Shown one piece after another: positions 13,201 to 28,200 of a stretch of DNA of 64,000 nucleotides. This DNA is from Caprimulgus europaeus (Eukaryota; Chordata; Aves; Caprimulgiformes; Caprimulgidae), in NCBI GenBank assembly GCA_907165065.1, contig OU015525.1:41832037-41896036 (forward strand). Reading direction: 5' to 3'. The notes beneath the pieces were generated by a model. It did no database searches. It saw only the letters and a program-made list of their open reading frames with translations, and had not been told where the DNA came from. Within the stretch, counting starts at the first letter, position 1. Every line of letters starts with the position of its first letter. Made by a program: the position numbers and the translations under genes.

Positions 13201-16200
13201 AGGATTTCTACCACATTAACCATTAGAAAATCTATTCAGCATAAAACTTCATTCCCAGTGAGGTTCTGTGCTATCTAATAAGGCACAAACTTTAGCTGAA
13301 GGTTTTGTCTTGATTGGGGCAATTGTTCTGATTCTCTGGAAATAAACTATTTGAAGACCTCTTAGTCTTGGCAAACTTGGCTATACTCCAAGTCTTGGTG
13401 AAGTCAATGAAAGTTTTATAATTCTTTTCAATGTTACCATCTAGGGAATAAATGGGAAATAACCCCCAAATCAGATTTTCTTTCTGAGTCTGAGTTTAAC
13501 CTATACCGTCATTTTATAGTCTCAGGTTTTTATAAAGATAAAAGAACAAAACACGCAGTTTATCATGCTCTAGAACAACTGTTTCTCCATTATCAAGATA
13601 TTCTGCAGAAGTAGGATATCTGTAGACTCTTTGCTCTGTTGCCTCTAAAAACTGCCAGGCCAAAACTGTAGCCAAATTAGAAGAAAATATCAAATCATTA
13701 TGATCTTTGCTGTTGCTATTTTTAAGAAGTAAGCAATTTTCATTAACCCAAACAGTTGTTGGTTGGAAAGAGGACAAGAAAAAATACTGCAGGAAGTGCA
13801 GCCTTTTATCTACCACTCAACCTCACATATCCAGAATCCCGTTAAAAAAAGAACATATTTCTAATGTGTTAGGAGGAAAAAAGCCAGAACAGCCTTTCCT
13901 CCATGTTCCTAATCTGATTAACTGATTTTCTGTACTTATCTTTACCTTGAAGAATTTAGTCTTGAAATAATTTGTCTTAAAATGAAAATGTTGATCATCC
14001 AACAATGGAGAGGAACTAAGAAAGGCAAAAATGATGACATACTGCTTCCTGAAAACCGAAAGCTTTGTTGACTGTACTTGATCAGTCATAGTACCTTTTA
14101 TGGAGAAAGGTTTCACACATCATTTTGCCATTTAACAGTGTCTCTACATTTGCTTGAATGCTTTGCACGTTTTAGGAAAATCAAGCTGGATACTCAACAC
14201 ATATAGTCCAACAGAAATAACGAACAGTAGAAAATTGAGAAAAATGTCAAATTTTCTAGAACTTAAAAAAAAGTTGTGATCTTTAATCTTAAATTTAAGA
14301 TATTTCTGAAGTTCTATGAATTCCTAAATGTGATAATATATATTATTACTAATATATATTAACTGAAAAAATTGCTGACCTTTTTTTTGACTTTTAAATC
14401 CCACAAGAACTTGGTTCAACTTGCCAAGGTATACTGCTTTGATTTTGAAAACATCCACCTGCAATATGAGAATATTTAAATGACATTTTAGTTAATATGG
14501 ATCTTCTTTTGAATGTTTATCAGTTTAGCCTTGTGTGTCATTGCTTTGTATCTCAGTCGAAGCAAATTTCATTTTCACTAAAATTCACAGGTAATTTAGT
14601 GGGAATTAGGCAGGTAAATGGGAATCAAGTGATTAGTATCTGGGAAGGTTTCAACCACCATGCTACTGGGGTAAGGATTTTTCATTGAAGTCATCTCTAT
14701 GATAGGTCACATTTTGCACATACAACAGGCTTGCATAGTAAATAGACTTCATGGGTTGGTTTTTTCCATACTGTAAATCTTTGTATCATATTCACCTTCT
14801 TAGCATATACATGTTTGCCTTCTTCTTTGTGCTGTCATCTTCCTTCATTATCAATGGAAAGCTCACATGAGTATGCACACTGACACTGGGGTTTGGAAAC
14901 ATACTATTAATGAATAGATTTGTCTACTATGTTGGGAAACCAGTTGTGCAATAAAATCCCCACAAGTAAACCTATTTTACTTCTTGTGACTTCAGGAGCT
15001 ATCCTGCTGTAGACAGAAGCAGTTGTCTTAAAAAAGTTGGATTGAAAATGTAATTTGAAGACAAAAGTTGGGGACTAATTTGGTGGTTTGAAAAAAACCA
15101 ATAAAAACCTTGTATTATTCTCATAGTTTCTGCCAAGTATAATGACTTACAATAAATTGTGCTACCTGTGAGAAACACATTGATCACAAGAGTCATCTAG
15201 AAAAAAAGAGCAAAGACTTAAGAACAGAGAATTAGGCATTTGAGGGAAAGTTGGAGAAAATAAAACTAAGAGAATGAATATGCAAAGTGTTTTCTGTAAG
15301 AAGACTGTTAGGATGCTATAGCCCAGTATATGGAAAAGCCCTTTAGAGTTACAGACAAAGGATTTAGCCTACTTAACAAGCACATTCAAAAACTGACACA
15401 GAATCTGGATTATACAGAAAAAAATCCTGTGAATTTGCAGATTAGTTGTTTCCACTGGAGTGAGCATTCACAGAAGACAATTGTGTTGTTCACATATTTT
15501 TCTCTACAAGTTATATTCTTAAAGAAAATTCAACATATGTTCTTACAAAATAAAGAATACAAAAGAAGCTCAGGACAGTTCATGAACATGGATGAGTCCC
15601 TTTTCAATCTGTACTGACACCTTACCCATTGTAGCAGTCTTGCTATTCAGATTTCTCTAAGGTTTTAAGATGTATTATATAAAACTCTTACCTATATCAC
15701 TAAAACGATTAATCTATAAAATTTCCTATATTACTTCTTAAAGCCACATGAGCACTACTACTCTTTCATTACTATGTTCAGATTTATTTTGTGAAGTCTG
15801 AGGTAGCAGTTCAATCAGTTCTTGACAAACATGATATTAGGCATGCATATTCCACAATGGAGAAAGAAAATACAGGAATATAGATGACATAATGACTAAC
15901 AAAGATTTAGCTGAGTTTTCATATAAAAACCATTGTGGCTTCTAGATTCTTTATAAATAAAAAGAAAAGCAGATAAAATAAACGGAGGCAAGTATAAAGA
16001 AGAAAGGAAGGGTATCGCAAGCAGATTTCTCTAGATTCCGGCATCAGAGAACAAACTAGTCTGGGCTGACTGGCAACACTGTAATACTCCCTCCTGCCCT
16101 CCCCAAAAGAAGATTGCTATGCACTTGGCAATGATTTTATGATTCCCTTAAAAAAAAAAAAAAAAAAAATCTTCCAAACCTAAACTCAGAGCAAACAGTA

Positions 16201-19200
16201 GGGTCTAGTAAAGTGTCAGCTAGACATTTCCTTTTGATCTGAAATAGATATTTCCTTTTGATCTGAAATTTGTTTTAGTTACTTTGTTCTTATGCCAATA
16301 ACTACTCCAGGAATTACTCTTCTAGGAAAAGCTCTTTAAGCCTCAAAAAGCAAGAATATGTTTACCATGTTTAAAAGCAATAAGTGGGTGGAAGAATTGG
16401 AAACATGAAATAACAAAACTCTGTTTGGAACACTGACGTTAGCGTTCAGGAAAGTTAACAAGAAAAGGTCATGGTCTAAAGTAAGTACAAAGGTAAGTTA
16501 TCCCACAGAAATGTTATCAGTTCTATCAATCAGGCATATTTTAACAAAGCATTGTTACCTCCATGACCTTAAAAGTCTGCAATATTAATATAGAACTCAT
16601 AGAATATATTTAGTCCAACTCAAAATTACTTCAACTTAATTGTTTCACTGTTGGGCAATGCTGATGATGCTTAAAAGCAATATGTTACCTATGGAGACAA
16701 TCACCTCTTAGTTACAAGAGAAAACTTATGTCCCTATGGAATATAAAACATTTGTATTTTTGATACTCTGTCCATGAAAGGTTTTATGTAAACATAAGTT
16801 TTAACAAAAACACACTCACAGATTCAGTTACATTTTTTCTCATTGTTTTACCTGCCCTCTAGCAAAAGTGATCAGGCTGTTTCTCGAGTTAAGCCACCGT
16901 TTCCCCGAGTCACTTTTTTCTCCTTGTATACAAAGATAGGCCTCACCAGTGGCATCTGCTTTCTTCAAGTCTCCTGTGTGCAAATGGATTGCATACTCTG
17001 CAACTTCAGAAAAAATAAACATACAAACACAAAAAATCAGTACGAGAAAATATTCCTTGTCTTCTTGCCCAACACCTGCAAATTTCATATGAATCCCATA
17101 CTGTGCCACAGGAGCACAGGTCTCTTCAGTTCTGGTGACATATGTAACCAAAACACATTCCTGCTGCATAACTCCCTGTTTGGCAATCCACAGAATACAG
17201 ATTTGTTCTGCTCTTACACCACTCCCAGAAAATCAGCACTACTGGCCGCTACTTGGGGCACAGGATCTCCTGTGTACTGTCCCCTTCCCCTAAAGTAGAA
17301 AATCCCTCTCTAAGAAATATGTCATCTTTACATGCTTTTTGGAAAGTCTAAATTCTGCTGTCTAAGACTATTTACTCATATTTCTTTGTTCCTTCCTTCC
17401 CTCTGTGTGTACCATTTTCTCCTCAAAATGAAATGGGAACTAATTCTTATAAAGTGGCTTAGAAGAAAGCTAGGACCTGATTGTCTTAAGCTTTAAACTC
17501 ATCTAATTATCTCCCAATTAATGAACATATCGGTATTATCAAGCTTTCTCACTAGTCAAACCATAATACTATTACAATATTCTTGAAGTTAAAACACGTT
17601 AATGCGAAACAGAAATAATTAATTAAAAAATATTTCACCAGCTTTAATACATAAACAGAAAAACTTCTTCATATTTTGTATCAATCTCCAAAAAGCCTCC
17701 CATATACTGTATAACCCACAAATACAGATCAGCTAAGTGAAATTTGAGTTTAAGGGAAAGTATCCCTGATTTTCTCAACTGCGGTCATAGTATAGCAATT
17801 AGAAGAGATAACCTGTGGTCACTATGTGGTGCATCAGCTTCCCTGCCTCTTTACGACATAATATACAGGAGAGTGATGCAGGTGAGACCAGACTGCATTA
17901 ACTGCAAAGAAACATCATGGAAAACTCCTTTGTTCATTTTTTTAATGCCCTATATTAGCCCTTGAGTTTATCACGGAACAAGGAAACACCTAAATAGAAA
18001 CAAGTCACAGTCTCAATATTTGCATCATTTTAACAAGGAGCTCAGGAAAAATAAGAAGGTTTGTTTGGTTTTTTTCCCCCTAGTGTTGTAAATCTGCTGT
18101 CACTCGGATCACAGTAATAAAACTCTGCTTATTTGTATAATGCTGGTGCTGTCACTTCAGGAATCTAACTTAGGAGTAAGCTAAATTAGGAATATGATCT
18201 TTTTGTAGTCAGCAGAGGAAGGCAAGTGATGTAGAAAACACCTATGGTGGGTCCCCATATATTCTAGAGATAGACACTAAAAGTTAGGAGTCTAAACTTA
18301 GATAATCTCAATGTTCCTCTGCTTCCAATCACAAACAGCATTACTTCAGTTTAAGAAAAAAAGCTATTGTATTGCAGCAACACAGGTTTGTAAAACACAA
18401 CTTTCTGATATTTTTCAGAAGGAGGAAACCACTTTTATCCCACCATAAAATGCAAAGTCACATTTGGGATGCGAGTAATAAGCAATGCCTAATAAGTAAC
18501 ACATACCAAGAATGTATTCAAGAATGCATATATTATCACTTGAACTTTTTTGTCACAAGCTTCATAATTATGTGCTGGAGAAAGTCTTCCAGTCTCACTC
18601 TGCTGCTTGTTCCTACCTGGGACCTGGCTGACTGTACAACATCTGCTTGCCCAGGAAATGTGTGCGTGCAAAGGGAAATGGTGCTTTAGACATGAAATCA
18701 AGGAGCAAATAAGAAGCACTTTTGGTCTCATAATTAACAATACAAGCCAGAGAGCACCGAAATACATATTATTCAAATCTGAAATACAGATTTCAGTCTA
18801 AAATACATCACAGGATGCACAAATATCTGAGTATAGATCTTGGAAACATCTGATATTTTCAGTATAGTTTGCTTCTTGAAGCAAATTTATTGCAAGATAG
18901 AAGTGGCTCAATTTAGCTAAATTGTACATCCTTTAAAAAGATATCATTATGCAAAATTCTGGTAGGTTTGAGAATGATTGTTAGAACCCAGAAGCTAAGG
19001 CTGTTATTTGTTTTCATGAGTAGGTGATAGGAAAACAGAAAGTGAAAAAAAAAAAAGTTTTCTGAGGATATTTATTTTTAAGCTTTTCTCACATCTCTTT
19101 TCACATGTTGTTGCTATTCATATTGAGTGTTATAACAAAAGGCCTGAACTCAAATATTGTGACATCTTATATAGCTATTTCTTTATATGTCTAAAATAAA

Positions 19201-22200
19201 AAGGTCACATCACTAGAACAAGGGTCATAAAGGGTGGGTTTGCACACTGATTGAAAAAGTCACATCCAAAAGGATTCAATAAATATTAAGGGCTGTATCA
19301 AGCTGCTAATAAAGGTGTGCTCATTGCAACAAACTTCTGAAACATCTTTTTCTCTTTTAATCTTTTACTAAATGCAGATGACATCTAAGAAAGCTCATTT
19401 TCTGAAAAGTAACTTTATTTCACTACAGCACTATTTACTTCAGGGACTCCCCTTCAGATTTCTTTTTTAATTATTTAAACCAAGAGCTCTGAAAGGACTT
19501 GTAATTGACAGCATTGCTCATGTTTAGTGATAAGCAATAAACCAAGAGTTTTCCTAGGCTAGGGCCCTGATGTATCTCATCCTTTTCTTCAAAGCAGTTA
19601 AATATGCACTGCCAGGTGAAAGACAACATAGCTGCATTAAAGTCAGTGAAGCAACACAGACTTGCTCTTGCTGGAGATTCCAGATAGTTGAAAGTAGATG
19701 AGCCGTCCAGGTGACTCTTTGGCATTTAGCCAATGTCAGTTTTACTTTTAGAGGTGTTAGGATATGAAGGTAAGACTCTGTGTCATTCACCTAGAGAGTT
19801 GCCTTGCCTGTATACCTCAGTCATATAAGCAGATTCATTGAAGTCAAAAGGCTACTTGTGAGAATAGCATCAGAAGAGCTTAATCCACAGATCTGAACAC
19901 TCATGTAGGACGTATTAGAAATCACAGTGCTCACAATTATATTTACCGATTTTGTCCAGAATCATTAATATACTTAACCATGACCTTAACTTTAATCATA
20001 CAAGTAGTGTTCAAATAAGATACACACTGAAAATTAGAAATACATCTAACGTTTTTACTGAGTCAGTATTTTCAGCTGAATCTGCTGAATCTATTTATGC
20101 ATAATTTAAAGCTTAGTGTAGTCACAGCAATTATTTCCCATTAATTTTCAAATTTTTTTGGATCAGAGAAAGGACTTCCACCGTGTCAGTGAAACAAAAA
20201 AAATGAAGTAACCACTATGAAGGAAGGCATAACACAAAAGAGATGCTGGGAAATGGGATAAAAGTTCTTAGGGTGAGTTTGGGATCATTCTCACTGTCAG
20301 ATAAACAACATACCCCAACAACAAAAATCTGCTAAAATATGAAGTTCTATTCAATCTTGCCATTCTTCATCTCTTCCCAATCTCATTTATTTGTTTTATT
20401 TGTTCAAGTTGCAACTTTAAATGGGAGAAAATCTTTAGGAAAATCTCCTTAGAGAACAGTGTGTGAAAGTTCACATGGAATATTTTATTCCTTTTTCTGG
20501 GCCGCTTCCGTCTTTTTCTATTAGTTTCTGCTTAAGCGGAACACTCTTTGTACTATAGCCTCTAGCAATAAACCTCTTAACTTTCACTAAAAGCTTCAAT
20601 ATATGATCTTTACTAACCCCATCAATCCTCTTTATTCTAATGAGCTGGATAAATGGGAAACCTGTTCTTAAATAGCTAGTGATCAAGTTGTCTGTATGCA
20701 ATTGGTTGTCTCCCTGGGGGGTTGACAGAAATCACTTTATTATTGCTCTGGCATCATACAAATCACATGTGTTACTAACAGCAGAGAAACATGCAACTTT
20801 GTATATGTTTCTGTGCAATATTACTTGCTGTGCCATAAATTTCTCATCAACTTCCGTAAAACACTAGTGCAATTGAAATTCTTGGATATCTCTTTGCTGG
20901 CTAATTGTAACATTTTAAAAATTCTATCTGTTTTTTAGGGAGTCTTTGCAATGCTTTCATTCTTAAAAAACCTACCCTTTCTAGGTCACATACATTTCTT
21001 TGTGAGTAAGAAGGCTGGGGTAATATCACACAGCAGATGATATTTTGTACACATCTTCAGCTGATGTAGGGTTTATTTGAAGAGATAATAAATAATCAGG
21101 AGCTAATACTGGAACACCATCTAGCACTGCAGAAGCCAAATTCTATGTTTGGTGTCAGCAGTTATAGCACCGTCATAATCCTGATACCAAAAATTTTTGT
21201 TTTCTCAGCTTTCTTTTGTGATAAATGCATATGCAAAAACATCATATTCCTTAATATAAAATTTCTGTGGAAATTCTCACAGAGCATTTTAGGCCCAAAA
21301 GAGATATACAGGTATTCCAGTGACAGATCCTGACCCCAGTAACAAAAAAGGATTTAGCTTACCAGGTAAAGGCTCCTGATCTGCATAGAGAGCTGGCAGT
21401 TCCACACATTTGTCTTCACTAGGGTTGAACCAGCAGTTAAAAGCTAAATACATCTCTTCCTCTGTGCCTGTGTGCTTCATATGCAGTAAATCTAGGTGCC
21501 ATGGCTGTTTTAGCTTGCTATGTGGGCCTGTTACCTGAACTTTGTATAATGAGCCAATATCTGCCAGTTCATCCTATGTGAGGAAAGAGAGAAGATGAAT
21601 GGATCTCATTCTAATTGTGCCAGATCAAACATAGCTGACAGCTGTATGCAACAGTTGAACAAACCTTGGTAGTTAAAGAATTGGGGCAGATTTGCAGCTG
21701 CTACTACTTTTACTCTTTCTAATCAATACAAAATTGATTTACTAACGTGAATGAGGAGATGGAATACTTGAGGTTTGATATCAGGGAACAAATGATGGCA
21801 GTCACTGCTGAAATTTGTACACAGAACAAGGCACAGTGTTCTTATTACACTGATTCAGTAGACCATTTGCATGCACAGAAGCTTTAGTCATTTCTAAAAA
21901 ATTATGAACACTATTAGAAATATTTCTTGCAACTTGTAATATAAAAATGGTGCAATTAACTATAAATTTGAAGGAGAATTAATCTGATTTTGAGGAAACA
22001 TCCAAGAGATCCTACACCTTCACCCTACATAATTTTTCATATAGAAACTGTCCATTAAAATCTTCCTTTTCTTGCATTCATGCTTGAGAAAAAATCTAGT
22101 TCTACTGGAGATAGTACAGCATCTCCATTGCTTAAGTTAAAGCAGAGGAGGCCTTAGATATCTATAATTATTATTTTTAAACCAATAGTTTTTTCCCTAT

Positions 22201-25200
22201 AAGGGAAAAAGAAGGGAGAAAACAGAAGTTGTCTTTTTCTCTTCCTACTCTCTACTTCTCATAGTCTTTCCCCTGCTCTTTCATTCCAAATACTGACCAG
22301 CTAGAAGAAGTGCATGTGACCTGACTTCAGCCTTTCCCCTGACAGGGCACTTCCAGATTCATACTATTCCTTTATGTTTACCAGATGTTCTTGGAAATAA
22401 CTTAGGAAAACCTTCTGCATCCTTTGCATTTTGGATCATCTTTATGGTCTACGCTAGTCTGCTTAGTTTCTCTTTCATTAAAGAGGAACATCAAAAAACA
22501 GGCAATTATTCCTTTAGCTCAATCATTAAGTTCAATTTACCTGACTAGTAGGAAAATGAACCAGGAAACAGTTTTTACAACTCGAAGGCTGCTTTCTGAT
22601 GAATCCCAGAATGAAAAGTAACATATTTTCACATACTCTTTGGGCTTTTTCTGGGGGTTCTCCTCACCCCTTTTTTCCCGTGATTTTCTCTTGCTACTCG
22701 GAAAAGGTTGTCCAAAGAAGTTGTGGCTGCCCCCTCCCTGGAAGTGTTCAAGGCCAGGTTGGATGAGGCTTTGAGCAACCTGTTCTAATGGAAGGTGTCC
22801 CTGCTCATGGCAGAGGGGTTGGAACTAGATGTCTTTAAGGTCCCTTCCAACCCTAACTGTTCTATGATTCGACTTGCTTCCATGGTTCCAGCAGTCAATC
22901 CTGAAGAAACATCTTTCAGGATGTACTTTCATGAACATATTTCTCTGATGCAAAACTGGCACGTGAAATTCCCACTACCCTGTCTGCCCACTTGCTCCTA
23001 TTCCCTTAGTCCTGCCTTATATTTGTTTCTGCAGCTGCAGGATGAACCAATCAAGGTTAAAACAAAGGTTGAGGAACTGATCAAGGTGAAAACTTCCAGT
23101 TTTCTCACCGGGATCAACCATTTCCTCAAAACCCACAAAGGACAACAAAAGGATGGAACAAGCAGGACAAGAACAGGACAAGTAGCAGTCACACTTCCTT
23201 TTAATATCGTCCCAGCTTCCAGCATTTTGTGGCTCAGGGATTTCCTGAGCCAGATGAGGTGTCTGCAGTGTTTATCTTCAGGTAAGTTCCAAATTCTACT
23301 GAACTGATCTTTCATGGAAAGCAAAACCACAAAAGCATAATACAGTCTTGGCACTGGGAAGGAATAATAGCTACAAGAGGGAAGTAAGAACACTGGGAAA
23401 GAAGCAGAACACAATTCAACGAAAGCAGACCTCAGATGACTGTTAATATTTCAGTTAATATGTATTAGGAGGAAGTGAAGACAGATGACGGAAGGGCAGA
23501 AGAACTGAATAAAGGAGAAAATTTGTGGGTAAAAAAGAGCTGTCAAGAGGCAAAAGAAAGTGATAACAACAGGCAAAAAAAGAGAGAAACCTTGCAAGAA
23601 AAGGCAGTTAGCCTGGAGAAATGTGGTGCCAGGGATTAAGTTGCATTAAAGAGAAAAAGTAACTTTCTCTAAGTTTCATTTCATTTATGATTCTTCCTTC
23701 TCCATCATTGGCCCCAAAAGCTCTATAGTATCCCATGGTATATTGCATGTTTACAAATGACTTACTTTTGTGAGATCAACAAAACCTGTAAATCAGTACC
23801 TGCAGTGTGGTATATACTGTGATAGGTACCGAGGGACCAATTCACTCACTTAAGCATTCTCAGTATGAGCCACTGGGAGAATCTGCTCATTCAAAAAAAA
23901 ACATTGTTCAGGTGACAGTGTTGCTACTTACAAACAAAACTGATGACCTGTACCAAACTACACAGAGGACTGCCCTGGTTTCACAGTTAAAGTACTACAG
24001 GACTTAAAAATCAATTTGTTAGTTTAGTTTAAGGAAACAATTTATCCCAGAATTAAATGGGTTATCAGCTACATAATTCTTAGGCTTTTCTTTCAACAGA
24101 AAAAGTTTGAAGTACCTTGATCTGAATTGCTTTTCCTGTAACTTGAAGTGGCAACTTTTTGTGACTCAGGTTGCCATAGAAGACAAAAGAAAGGCATACT
24201 GGATCCTCTTCGTTGCTCAATTCAGATCCCGTGATGTCCATTATCCAGAGACCTGATGACTTCATGGTGATTTCAGGCACTTTAGGACTAGAAATCAATC
24301 TCCTACCTTTAAAAATTATCAAAGAGAAAGAGGAAAGATGACAGCATGATAGAATAGCATAATATAACAAGATAGTAGCCTTTATGGTACACAAACAAAG
24401 CTCAATTTGTAGGTTATGTTGTATCTATAGCAACAGTTCACTAAGAATAACACATCAATACCTTCATTATATTTTTTTGCCAAGAATTTAACAGCTTAGT
24501 GTTCTTTCTGCGTTTAAAATTTAGTTTCAGAGGTATTTGCTCTATGCCAAGGTATTTTCCTTGTCATGTTTAGAAGCAATTACTAAGAGAACATTCAGTC
24601 ACCTTTTAGAGGTCTAATTAATTATTCTTAAAAAAAATCAATGTTACTGAAACCACTTTATCATTTTGAAGCACCAGCCACATGTAGCAGGGAGGCACCT
24701 AATGCAAAATGAGAAATACCAATGAACTGCACTTGTAACTAGATCTAACCTAGCAATATAACATGTGTTATAATAATGTGAGATTGACAGGTAAACCTAT
24801 AATAAACAAAAATATTTACCAGATCCTCAGAAGATCAATATTAATATCTCCCTCTCTTTTTCTTCATTACTTACTGTTATCCTTACTTTTCATTTTGTTT
24901 TAACCAGTCTATAGGAAATGCAAATGGTGTAATGGAAAGGAACAGCTCAGTAAAATGTATTTGCTACAGCTCAGAAAAAACATGCAACTGAATACCTGCA
25001 TATCTGTCATGGACACCTTGTGCTTTTAATTTGTCTTACTCGCTCTGGGCAAACTTTTGTAGCTCATTTACTTTACATGGAATTGTTTTCACAGAACTGA
25101 AGGAAGGAATCTTTGCTACTAGTTCTAAATGACCAAAGGTACCACTGTAAGTGTTCTTTTGCCAAGTACATCCAAGTTATGAAGCTCTAAACTTGTGGTG

Positions 25201-28200
25201 TAGTAGGCTTGAAATGAGCAGAAATTGAGCATATCACAGTTGTTTTGTGCTGTGGAATAATACCACAGGTAAAGACTAGCGTCATTTCACTAAAGTAACT
25301 TTTCTCTGGATTTCAAATGAGCTCCTAAGCTACCTGAAAGTAGTGCATAAAACTTAAGCTTTTTATCCTCATGAGGCACACATCCAAAACTGCTTTAAAG
25401 CTTTCATGGCAATGTGCTGAATTTAATTCGGAAGGTCAGTGTTCCATACACAGCACATAGGCTGAAATTTTATTAACTTTGGCCTTTCTAGATGTGGTTT
25501 TGCTATAATAGTAAGATCAAACCAAAAATTCATATTTTGAATAAAAGAAAGATACTATAGAGATCTGAAAGAGCTATAGCCAAATTTTATATATATATAT
25601 ATGTACATATAAATATATATATATACACACACACACATAAACAGGCAGATTAGTTTTGCAGAAAAGCTTACCAACTGTCACAATCTCACAAACAGTCTCA
25701 CATAACCCCAGATGAGTATCAAGCCAGTTCCAACATGGGAAGACCCATTCTTTGTCTGAGTCTTGTGATTCCTTGACTGTTACCATCTTGAGGTACATCC
25801 CAGCCCCGTAGCCTTCTCCATCATGTCCTATGACCACTTTTTGCAAATGACTGAGAGAAACAGCTTCCACCAAAAATGAATCCACCTGCAAAAAAAGATA
25901 AATACTTAATAAGACAGAGCTTGTAACCAAATATGCTTGAACTTCAGGGAAAATGTAGTCCTGGATTCAGCTGAGGATTTAAAATTTGTGTCTGGTTTTT
26001 TTTGCAATATTTAGTATAACATCTCCCCTCTGAATCGAAGGGAGCACGCACTGATTATACCTAATATTGAATCCCATATTCATCATTAAAGATGCATTGT
26101 AACTTCATTTGATCTTTGGACAATATGGATCATATTACAATAAATGCATATACCTCAGCCTTCTGAGAGTCAAACAGTTATGACCAGATTTTGGTTGTAA
26201 TCAAATTTCTGTCTTTCAGGGTACTTACAGTTTCTAAAATTTGTCATACAAGCCTGGATATATAGTAATAATCCTAAAGAAATGTTCACTCCAAGAGAGT
26301 TTCTAAATTCTTCTCCAATAGTCAGACAAGCCTGCATTTTTGTTTTTCTTGCAAAATGAAAATAATTTTGGAAATTGCAAATGAGGAAAAGAATAAGTAA
26401 TAGAAGAGAGGAAGTTATGATAAGATGAAGGTGGAGAAAAAATTGAGAAAAAGATGAGAGATGGGAAGGGAAGCAGAAAGGAAAAGGCAGAGTAAAAAAA
26501 AGGAGAAGTAAACACAGGCATTAGTGGATGAGAACAGGGACAACAAAACCAACAAGATAAGGAAAAATGTGAAATGCAAAGAAACATTATATACCTCATT
26601 AAATTCTTCTTTGTTTTGCAGAAAGCTAGGTGTTCTATGTACTGCCCAGACTAGGATGAGATGGACCTGATGATAGCTTATAAAGGTCAACAAGTTTATA
26701 AACAACTGGACTTTAAACAACAATCTCTAGGATTGTAATTAACACCGTCATCCCAATAAAACATTAATTCAATAGTAGGAACGTACCAAACCAGATATCA
26801 GGACAATTTAAGAAAAAAAAAAAAAGATATTAGCAAAGTGATCTCTAAAAAATGTAGTACTTGCCAAATTCCTATGTATTGTCCCTGTTACATGTTTTTC
26901 TGGTTTTTGTTTTGTTTGGTTTTTTTTATGTGGGATTATGATTAGAGAAACATCATTGATTGCAAAAGTCTCACAGCAATTTCTGTAACTCATTTCAAAC
27001 CACTAACTTTTAATTCTTTGCTGCCTGTGCTGCCCTCTATGTGGAATGGAAGAAATAAGAAGCATGATCACAGAGGTCCTCCCCAGTAATCTGTTTTCTG
27101 TGTGCTCATGTTGAGCCTTTATCATCACGTAGGGATGTTTTTCTACAGGAAGGAATTAACACTGGCATTGGTCTGCTGTGAATAACTGGAAGATAAATTC
27201 TGTTTCCAAATTCTTGCCCATCTGTAGCAAGATGTGACACTTAATGCAGTACTAACCTCTGCACATGTAAGAGTATTTTTTGTGCCATTACCTTATTCCT
27301 TTGAAATTTTCTTCTCTTTGCTAAAGATGTATGAAGTTTCCTCACACCTGTATCCCCTCTTTTACCATAGAGGGTGATATAAACATTTGCAAAAGTTTCA
27401 GCTTCCCAGCGGTCACCAATATGTACAGAGACAACATACTTATATACTGTACAAAAAGAAAAAAAACCTTTAGATTAAGTACAAGATGTACCTAAAAGAA
27501 AAGAGCAACACGGAGTATTTAGTAAGACCACTGCTTGTTTTCATTTCTGCACCTGCCAAAAAATCTGCCACACAGTGACTAAAATAGTCAGGTCACTCTT
27601 TCTGAATGTGCTTAATGAAGACTTTCCATTAATTTCCTTAGAAATTCAAACAAAATTGAACTTGGACAATTTAGACTTATGCAGCTTAGAGCTACTAACA
27701 TCTAGAAAAAATCTGCCCAATTCTATTTCACCGTGCAAGATCTGGAAAATAAGAACTCATTTGAGTTTGTTCAAGGAACTGAATTATTTTTGCAGTAGGT
27801 AACTAACACAGGTCAAAGAATAAGACAATATGTAAAGTTCATGTAAATTAGAATAGCAGATATGTAGTATAGCATCTGGATGCATGGCATGATATATAAG
27901 TACAAAAATATACAAAATGCACTTATTAATTTAGGGTGCATGACAAGAACTATAAACTTTTTGCCTTTACAGTGCTCCTATATAAATGCACTCCTACACA
28001 GTCAGATTGAATTTTCTTCTGACAAAGAATGCATAAGATCATTATATTGCATATTCATACAAAAAGAATAACCAAAATTTTTCAAATATAATTGTTAATG
28101 CACAGTCCTGCTGAGTTAACATTTAACCAATGTAATGCTATAGTTTCTTTTAAGGTTGAGAGTAGGCTTGAGGTAGTCAGGGACCAGAACTTACAGAACT

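Larger units (their letters stand above)
14459..16851 (-). other. Intron 13 (2.4 kb)
   Basis: Phase 0 intron. It contains a 24-bp tandem duplication at 16221-16268 and an A homopolymer of about 20 near 16150. Nothing else recognised. Confidence 0.85.
21574..24115 (-). other. Intron 11 (2.5 kb)
   Basis: Phase 0 intron. It contains a CR1 3' end (22701-22870), a fragment of the same old CR1 family as at 3.2 kb (23205-23290) and a purine-rich stretch (23460-23620). The rest is unclassified. Confidence 0.85.

Noticed and set aside
16843-17298. 151-codon plus-strand ORF
   Set aside because: It is antisense to exon 13, which has clear PLAT homology and splice sites.
22795-23307. 170-codon plus-strand ORF
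   Set aside because: It begins inside a CR1 3' tail and ends in an old CR1 fragment. No protein family recognised.
26303-26723. Overlapping hydrophobic minus-strand ORFs
   Set aside because: They are translations of a GA-rich low-complexity tract giving Phe/Ser/Leu runs.
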